64,000 nt of DNA from NCBI GenBank assembly GCA_930367205.1, contig OV884015.1, positions 108,812,509 through 108,876,508 on the forward strand, in the 5' to 3' direction. Origin of the DNA: Acanthosoma haemorrhoidale (lineage: Eukaryota; Arthropoda; Insecta; Hemiptera; Acanthosomatidae). Each line of letters opens with the position of its first letter. The first letter of the stretch is position 1. The notes below the pieces were generated by a model. It was not told the origin of the DNA. It did no database searches and saw nothing but the letters and a program-made list of their open reading frames with translations. Below, in pieces: positions 57,462-64,000 of this stretch. Made by a program: the position numbers and the translations under genes.

Positions 57462-57795
57462 CCTATAAATAAGTGATAGTGGGAGTCCTGGCAATGCCCA
57501 GTTTCTCTAATCATGTCCTGAGCGTCTGTGGCTCTCACGCTCTTCGCTCTTGGTCATCCTCCGCTGGCTCTTATCCAGTGACGCGGCTGACGTAGGAGCG
57601 TGGGGGACTTCCCAAGACTCCGCTTCCTCCTTCGCACGCGAGGGAGGTGACAACCATGTGGACTTGCGAGGCCTCTGGGCTGTTTGTATATATAATATGA
57701 ATGAGCGAGTGAATGAAAATTTTAAATATGGGTTGAATGAGAACATTTAGCACAATTACTTATTGCCTAATAAGGCAGATTGTAATTTTATACAA
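57462..57795 (+). mobile_element. LINE-A 3' UTR fragment
   Basis: Plus strand. GTGGGAGTCCTGGCAATGCC to GGCAGATTGTAATTTTATAC. It follows a LINE-B copy by 60 bp. Confidence 0.91.
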
Positions 57796-57799
57796 TGAA

Positions 57800-58148
57800 G
57801 CATTTCTGTCTTCAAGTTTATTTTCTGACCGTGCCATACCATTCGTGATTCGTATGTGCCCGTGGTAAAGCACTATGGTGCCCTGGTAAACACCATAGCC
57901 GCTCGGCTGTTGACTTGTGGTAAAGAATAAGACCAAGCGCGGTAAGGGTGACTGTCGCCTGGGTAAGTTGTTAGACGTGTCGGCAACGTCTCTCCATCAT
58001 CATCTGTCTTCCAGGTGTGCCTCGCCACTTCCCCTCTCTCTCCTTGCCTCTGTCCCTTTATCTCTATATACCTATGCACCACTATATCCCATCTTGTCAT
58101 CACAGGCTGTTGTTTTTTTAAACAAAAACATTTCACAAAACCGTTTAC
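57800..58148. other. unannotated stretch
   Basis: Moderate GC with overlapping frames on both strands (57873-58274, 57917-58192) lacking domains. Confidence 0.4.
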
Positions 58149-58149
58149 A

Positions 58150-58195
58150 TCAGGTTGGCAAGAAAGTAATTTCGGTTTGCACCAGTAGATAGCGT
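58150..58195 (+). mobile_element. mariner 5' end fragment
   Basis: TCAGGTTGGCAAGAAAGTAA through CACCAGTAGATAGCGTA, the same start as the mariner at 24335. It is cut off after about 45 bp and fused to the duplicated segment. Confidence 0.85.
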
Positions 58196-58198
58196 AGA

Positions 58199-58739
58199 TG
58201 TATATTATAATTGAATGATTGCCACGTTCTAAGTCTAACAACCTACCTGGTGTAAGCCCATGGACTTGTTTCAACCAAAACCACCAGTCTGTAGCTGATA
58301 GTAACAGAAGACTAGATTGAGTAGACGAAATTTATGAAAAAGACTAGCGATTTCCCCTTGTGAGTTATTAGTGAATACACACCAAACGAGCCAACAGCCC
58401 TTCTAGAAGACGACATATGATCGCAGATATTTTCAACAGTTGCCGTTCTTCACGCATGAGCGGATTGGTCATCTATTAACCCTAAGGGTGAGCTTAAAGG
58501 GACTTCAATAAACATTAAACCGCTATAAAAATAAATAGTAGATATATCCGAAATAAAATAATGCTTTCAAAAGACAATTTTAATCAGTTATATAATCCAA
58601 CGATATAAACCATTATACAAATACAAGCCTGGCACCTAGGAGTATGACAGATTTGTCAAAATGTTGACAAACAAATATACATTTTTCAAATAATGTCTAT
58701 TCGAAAACAAATGCTAGACTGGGACGGAGCATATTAATA
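58199..58739 (+). repeat. duplicated segment, copy 2 (partner at 22695-24334)
   Basis: ATTATAATTGAATGATTGCC through GACGGAGCATATTAATA. It lacks the LTR-like/LINE-C insert of copy 1, so it shows the empty-site form around AACAGCCCTTCTAGAAGACG. Confidence 0.9.
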
Positions 58740-58922
58740 TTGGGTTGGCAACAAAGTGATTTCGGTTTGCGCCAGTAGATAGCGTTATGTTTGTTTCGTT
58801 ATTCTTTTGTCAATGTTAGAATTTTTTTCTTTTAAGATTTGGTAGTCGATACCTTTAGGTTGCTATACAAAGAAAGTCCGTGTTATTTTGTTAACAAATG
58901 AAAATAAGCATTTTCAACACAT
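58740..58922 (+). mobile_element. mariner 5' end, 3'-truncated
   Basis: TTGGGTTGGCAACAAAGTGA to AATAAGCATTTTCAACAC, matching the first 180 bp or so of 24335-25223. The transposase is absent. Confidence 0.9.
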
Positions 58923-58924
58923 CA

Positions 58925-60370
58925 TTATCATTATTTAAGAGGTTATTCAATGATTTAAAAACACTTTAAAATTCGGCGAATGACGAATTGTTTAGGATGC
59001 CGTATTGAAGTGGGGGGGGGGGATAAAGGATTTCAAATCTAAAATAGCTTAGTTAGCGAAAAGGAACCAGTCTGTTTTTTTCAAATTTTATATTTTAATT
59101 ATCACATAATTTGATTTGAGGTGTGTTTATTATATACATACAGTCAGGACGTGAATGAAGATTGCAGCAATTAAACTATGCATTATTGATTATTAGAAAA
59201 CAATAGATTTATAATCACATGATTGTCCATGATATATTAACATTTGGTATACTAAAAATGTCACCCTCATGTACACCAGTTACATTAAGATGTTTATTTG
59301 AAATAATTTACATCTAGGAATTGGATACATATGGATGATAATGATAATGTACATAAAGCTTTAAGAAAAGAAAAAATTCTAAATTAGACTCTACTCTCAG
59401 CCGATCTGTACTGATTGATAAAGAATAAACCCGAATTAGGTATAAATAACCCCCCCTCCCAAAAAAAGGCTGTCCTAGTTGTGAAACAGTATCCGACGAT
59501 TTAAACAGATCCTCAGCCTCTCCCACCCTCCATCTTTTTTTTTTTTTTTTTTTTTTAAGAGAAAACTGGGAAAAGCTTTCAGGAAGTTTCCCTTATTCCC
59601 CTTTCTGCGTCTTCCTCCAGAACTACTTCTATCGAGACAAATATCTTCTTAGGTTATTTGCGATAACTTTCGTAAAATGCTCTGAACCTTTCTTAGTCAA
59701 GTTGTCGTTCCGCTAAATTTATTTATTGATTAAACACCAATTTTATTTTGAAAATTTTTGAGGATAGACTCCGCATTCTAACATGGAACGTTCAGTTTAC
59801 AAATAAATACAATTTCTTTCGAGACAAGTGTGATAAAATAACATACCGTTTTCATTCTCTTGAGTGTTAAACTAAGCATACATTTTTCAAAGGCCTTATT
59901 ATTTTGTCATATATTATTTTCGAAATCAGAAACCCTTGTTTTACTGTCGGTCTGTCTGTCTCTCCTAGTCTTCGTGAGGCCCCTGTTAAAGCTAGGAACT
60001 TTATCAGTGGCAAATATAATTAATTGGTTCGTTACAAAAAAATATGTGTGTCTATAATTTTTAATATCATATTGTTGTATGGTCGTCATGATTAGCAATA
60101 TGTAATTTGAATTGTGTATTATATTTACAAAAATATATATTTATATTGTGTATGCAAATTTAAAAGAAATATGTTTTTTGAGAGAGACATTATTTTTTTT
60201 TTTTTCAATCTAGAACAATTTTCTTCACTAATCGATTTTTTTTTCGTTTTTACATAACAAGAGTTATCATAGTAGCCATTTATTTTCACCCGTGTTATGA
60301 ATTATATATGCAAATATTGGATCTTGCTTGGATATATACGGATCAAGTGTATTTATGTCAAAAGCATCCT
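58925..60370. other. AT-rich stretch without identified features
   Basis: G run at 59010-59022, a 21-T run near 59535-59556, and a moderate-GC patch at 59570-59650. No coding signal or repeat was seen. Confidence 0.45.
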
Positions 60371-60372
60371 CT

Positions 60373-60541
60373 TCATTAGTCAGTTTAGTCCAGTCATGTA
60401 TAATGTATATCATTATACTTGTTTATTCATTATAGAATTTTTATACAGAAAATACAAAAATAATTTGTAAATAGATTCGCCTGAGGATCTATAATTATCT
60501 GTAAATTTAAAGATGCTATGAAAGAAAAGAAAAAAAAAAAA
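60373..60541 (+). mobile_element. LINE-B 3' terminal fragment, first tail type
   Basis: CATTAGTCAGTTTAGTCCAG to TTAAAGATGCTATGAAAG, followed by an A-rich tail. It has a small internal deletion at the CCTGTATATAATGTAG block. Confidence 0.89.
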
Positions 60542-60544
60542 GGT

Positions 60545-62330
60545 CAATAAGAGCTATATTTTAGGTGATCGAAATTCTCCACCGGCAGTAATAAGCAGTA
60601 TTATTTTTTATTTACCCTTTGATTACTACAAATAAAATTGCTACTGCAGTAAACTTGTGCAATTAACATGATCGTGCGTACGATAACTACTTCATGGCTT
60701 CACTTGTAAGTAAGTGGCACCTTCTTGTATTATCTGCAACGCCGTTGTTTCGCCGGTAAGTCCCAATATTTTCTTCTGAGCTGTCGTGAGTTTGGGGTTA
60801 AAGTGTTGGATTAATGTCAAATTTTCATCCATCATAAGCATAATTTAACTTTAATTTTCCTCAAAAATGTATTTCCGAAATGTAATTAAAAAAAAAAAAC
60901 CACTTTCCCGTCGATTTAATTCCAATAATGCCCATTTCAATTGTAACAAATTACATTTTAAGCATGACTCATTCAATCCTGACAGTTGCAATTAAACATT
61001 TTTTTTGGAAAATACCAATAAAATATATATCTACCCTTACTAAGGTTTCACCGTCAATAGGTTGACCCGAGTTTTGGTCACTTCTCCTAAAACATATTAA
61101 CTTCTGATTAATATCAATAGATAAAAAATCATGAGTTTATTTCAAGTTCACCCCTTGTAAATCGAGGCAAAATTCTATCGTATACTACAGATTATTATTA
61201 TTATAGTAATAATATTAGTATTATTTATATAGTATTATTTATTATTAATATATTTTAATAGCGTATCGCAATTTCAAAATAATTAGTAAGAACTTCGACT
61301 TTTCCAAATTAAACAGTGTCCATTACGACTAAATATCGGACCATGGTATTGTCGGGCACGGTGTGAGATGGAATACTTTTAAACAGCTTGGAGTGTTATT
61401 ATATTGGATCTTATTAAAGATAATCCGAATGCTATTTAACGTTTTAACGTTTATTCAAATAAAAAATGAACTGTAAATTAGAGACGAGCTGGAAATTTAA
61501 AACTGGAAAAGCAAGCGTTCCTTTGAGGATATTATTCCAGCTGAGACAGCTCAAAAAGGCTGGACGCAATAAAACAATAGCCAATTTACTCTGTAATCAA
61601 CCTCATTCATTAAAACTGCCCTCGTAGCTCTCGCAAATTACTAATCGCTTTAAATCTTCGTTAGACTCCTTCAACTAAATCACGTTTTGTTTTAGAGTGG
61701 TATGGATTCCCATCTGCAGAATAAGCCCTCACAAAATGGGCTTTTGTACTAAATATCAACTATGCCCCGCTTTTCGTTGCATAATAATTATATTTTTAAA
61801 AACGTGAGAATCTATATGCATATATCTATTTTGTGACCACGCGAAATATTGGGATATATTTCGACGAATAACATTTAAGTTGAATTGAAAAAAACCGATT
61901 TGGCTGTTAACTTTTAAAACATTTATTGACTCCTTTGAGTAACTGATTAGTAACAGTGACTCATTACGAACTGACGCTACCGCGTGGCAGAATAGTATGG
62001 GACCCAATGCGTTGTCTGCTGACATGGCCTCCTGGATCTCTACAATAACACATACTACAATGAAGTATTACGTAGTTAAATATTAATTATTTTGTATAAA
62101 CCCATAATGTCGTTATGACAAACACATTTAACTATCAGAATTACGCAGAGGTAAACGACACCATGTCACAAAAACATAATTTTTCAAGTTTAAATACAAG
62201 TTCCTTCGCAACTAATAGGAATGCCTAGATGAGACTGTAACATGTTATTAATGGCATTATAGAGTAATAATAATTATAGAGCATCCTTTAGGCATACCAC
62301 ACCCTATATCCTTCTCATACATCCTTCAAA
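60545..62330. other. unannotated stretch with GC-richer patch at 61440-61680
   Basis: AT-rich. The patch contains AATTACTAATCGC and CAATAAAACAATAG words. The antisense frame at 61756-62025 has no domain. Confidence 0.4.
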
Positions 62331-62334
62331 TGGG

Positions 62335-62441
62335 GGACTCCCCTTAGTAAAAGGCACTCATTAGCCCAAAATAATTTTTCTTTATTTTTCCCACATCCAA
62401 TTTTTATAAGTTTGAGAGCTAAGAAAGAAGAAAAAAAAAGG
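62335..62441 (+). mobile_element. LINE-C 3' UTR fragment
   Basis: TTCTTTATTTTTCCCACATC, GAGAGCTAAG, then an A-rich tail. It corresponds to the last 80 bp of the copy at 23077-23919. Diverged. Confidence 0.65.
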
Positions 62442-62444
62442 GTT

Positions 62445-62855
62445 GACAACTTTGGGCATGAACGTGACACTTTAGATGTAGTGTTATTAGTTTTGAAAGT
62501 TATTTACACAATTTGTAATACTTATGAAAATATTGAATAGTGAAAATGCAGTTTATTACTGAGCAAACTCTTAAAAACATTACAATAGCGTTGTGTGCTT
62601 AAAAAACTGGTAAGACAGTATTGTGAGAGAAATCAGTTTAGTGGTCGATTCCTTTGAGTGTTATCACCGTCAAGATTGTTTCCTTTCATGACATGGCTTC
62701 TTGGTAGATTCTTATAAAATGCATGGCTAACACGGAGCCAATAAAAAACAAATAATCCATGGATCAAATAAGAAAACTAAAAATGGAATTTTTATTATTA
62801 TATTGTAATTACAAATATTATTATATACAAAGATAGAGGAAAAAGTTATCGATGA
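62445..62855. other. unannotated AT-rich stretch
   Basis: Nothing recognised. Confidence 0.45.
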
Positions 62856-62879
62856 AACCAACTAGTTACTGAACAGTTC

Positions 62880-63345
62880 AGAACCTTCTGATCCGTGACA
62901 TTCTTAAATGCATTTTGGAACAGTCCCTTTTTAAACTCCAGCAGTAATCTGCCATCATGTGCGTATCCCAAATTCCTTGTTAGCGCGTCTCCGTAGTTTT
63001 AATGTCCTGGTGAAATGTTTCACCTTGTTCCTCACTGGTGTCTCCTAAATTTTCAGGGAAAAGGTCTAAGTGGCTTTGTAAATATTGCATCTTAATACTC
63101 ATATTACACCTAAGTGATTTGAAACTGTCAAGCATCTTGTTTACCAGTTCAACATAGTTTTCAGCTTTGCGTTCGCCCAGGAAATTTCTGATAACTGCAA
63201 CAAATGTCTTTTCGCTCAGCCTCATTCATCGAATTTACGAAGGCAGTATGCTTAATGAGTTGTCTTATTTTTGGGCCATCAAATATTCCTGCTTTAGTTT
63301 TTTCCGTCCACTCGACATTTCTAACGCTTACAATAATCCAGATTA
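62880..63345 (-). pseudogene. fragment of an uncharacterised, multi-copy arthropod protein family
   Basis: Minus strand. Upstream at about 63320-63230 the reading is VEWTEKTKAGIFDGPKIRQL, then IKHTAFVNSMNEAERKD. After a frameshift, TFVAVIRNFLGERKAENYVE, LVNKMLDSFKSLRCNMSIKM, then LQSHLDLFPENLGDTSEEQG and ETFHQDIKTTETR follow. A second frameshift gives QGIWDTHMMADYCWSLKRD to about 62905. From memory of predicted arthropod proteins, a GIF-GP-I, NFLGN, HLDFFPENLG-SDE-GERFHQDI, QGKW-MLADYCW-LKRD order is a recurrent repetitive family; its biochemical role is unknown to me. Two frameshifts make this a dead fragment. It could be a domesticated or mobile-element protein. Confidence 0.75.
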
Positions 63346-63540
63346 AAACATCTCATAAACAGCAGCCACTGGTATATCAGTGTACAATATTACGAAATAT
63401 GGGTTTCATCCTCTTTATTACATTGCATACCGTTTTAGTATGCAAAAGAAAAAATTGTAGCTCTTGCCACCGAGAAGTTAGTAGATAAAGAACTTTATAA
63501 AAATTTAAAAAATCGCAGAATTTCTACTTTATAGCAAAAT

Positions 63541-63979
63541 GTCACTTATTTATAGCAGGTCACGAGGCCACTGCCACTTTAGACTCCGAGGAGGATTATG
63601 GTGATGAGTGGTGAAGTGCAATGACTGTGCTACAGGATTAGGGTGGTTGGATAGGATACTATGGAATTTCATGAACTTACAAGGGATGAGTTCAAGAATG
63701 TAGGGTATCTTAAGATCGTTATGAAGGGTTTTGTTGCTGACGTAATAAGGGGCATTTACTATTGTTCTCAGGACTTTTGATTGAAATGATTGTATACGCT
63801 TGATGATTTTTTGCTGTCCCCCATAGCTCTATTCCGTATGTCCAGATTGGCTTAAGTATAACTTTGTAAATAAGTTGTTTATTTTCTATTGGGAGATGAG
63901 ATGTCCAGTAGTCTGTACAGTTGTCAAAAGCGTCTGTTTAGTTCTTGCCTTTTTAGCCTCGTGTGTGGGTTCCAGGTCA
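63541..63979 (-). pseudogene. LINE-A copy lacking its 3' end
   Basis: Minus strand. RT C-terminal part from the LTWNPHTR-like start (about 63979) through TKLLIYKVILKP-like to the ILELIPSKFMKFH-like region and the first UTR bases. It stops at GTCACTTATTTATAGCAGGT, missing the UTR end. That loss is unusual for LINEs and suggests a later deletion. It runs to near the window edge. Confidence 0.87.
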
Positions 63980-64000
63980 TAGCAAAAGGTAAGACCTTAT

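Noticed and set aside
57873..58274. 133-codon minus-strand frame
   Set aside because: No domain, overlapped by a plus-strand frame, and it runs into the mariner fragment and duplicated segment, so it is not a gene.

Overview
The window looks like gene-poor, AT-rich nuclear DNA from an arthropod, probably an insect. I found no convincing host gene, rRNA or functional tRNA. The evidence for an arthropod is the repeat content: two or three jockey-type LINE families, three Tc1/mariner lineages, a pogo/Tigger remnant, and a fragment of an uncharacterised protein family that I know mainly from arthropod genomes. The longest open frames are read-through of (CT)n, (AG)n and (TA)n microsatellites or antisense of decayed LINEs. 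The species cannot be named from the sequence.

Three LINE families dominate. LINE-A (about 17 pieces, both strands) is recognised by the RT C-terminus (IYKVILNPIWTYGIELWG) and a 3' UTR ending near GGCAGATTGTAATTTTAT. LINE-B (about 14 pieces) encodes RRRHIKFFDSLQHLTNPVF and carries one of two different 3' tails. LINE-C (3 pieces) encodes RRHIKFFDSMKHSQNPLF; one copy at 23077-23919 still has a poly(A) tail and a 14-bp target-site duplication. All copies are truncated, so none is autonomous.

DNA transposons are all defective: a mariner at 24335-25223, another mariner lineage at 36555-37495, two related Tc1/mariner elements with the same core deletion at 27352-28200 and 51892-52737, and a pogo-like element at 30251-31165. 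There are also unclassified terminal-inverted-repeat elements at 9753-10033, 13948-14334 and 45686-46533. LTR-like structures occur near 22915-23990 and 54371-55015. A segment at 22695-24480 recurs at 58150-58922.

Layout: 0-9 kb holds microsatellites, scattered LINE-A/B and a tandem repeat. 9-15 kb holds two MITE-like elements and LINE-B. 15-20 kb holds LINE-C, LINE-B and LINE-A. 22-28 kb is the nested LTR/LINE-C/mariner block followed by LINE-B and a Tc1/mariner element. 28-35 kb holds a perfect 114-bp duplication, the pogo element and LINE-B/A. 36-50 kb holds mariner, LINE-A/B and the long-TIR element. 51-64 kb holds a Tc1/mariner copy, a compound microsatellite, an LTR-like pair, the 58-kb duplicate and the arthropod-family pseudogene.

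Between repeats are GC-richer islands with no coding signal, for example 10925-11420, 31735-31980, 43850-44370, 50170-50740 and 55030-55360. Several contain recognisable transcription-factor motifs. I infer that the window may be an intergenic or intronic regulatory landscape near a developmental gene outside it. This is untested and needs cross-species alignment.
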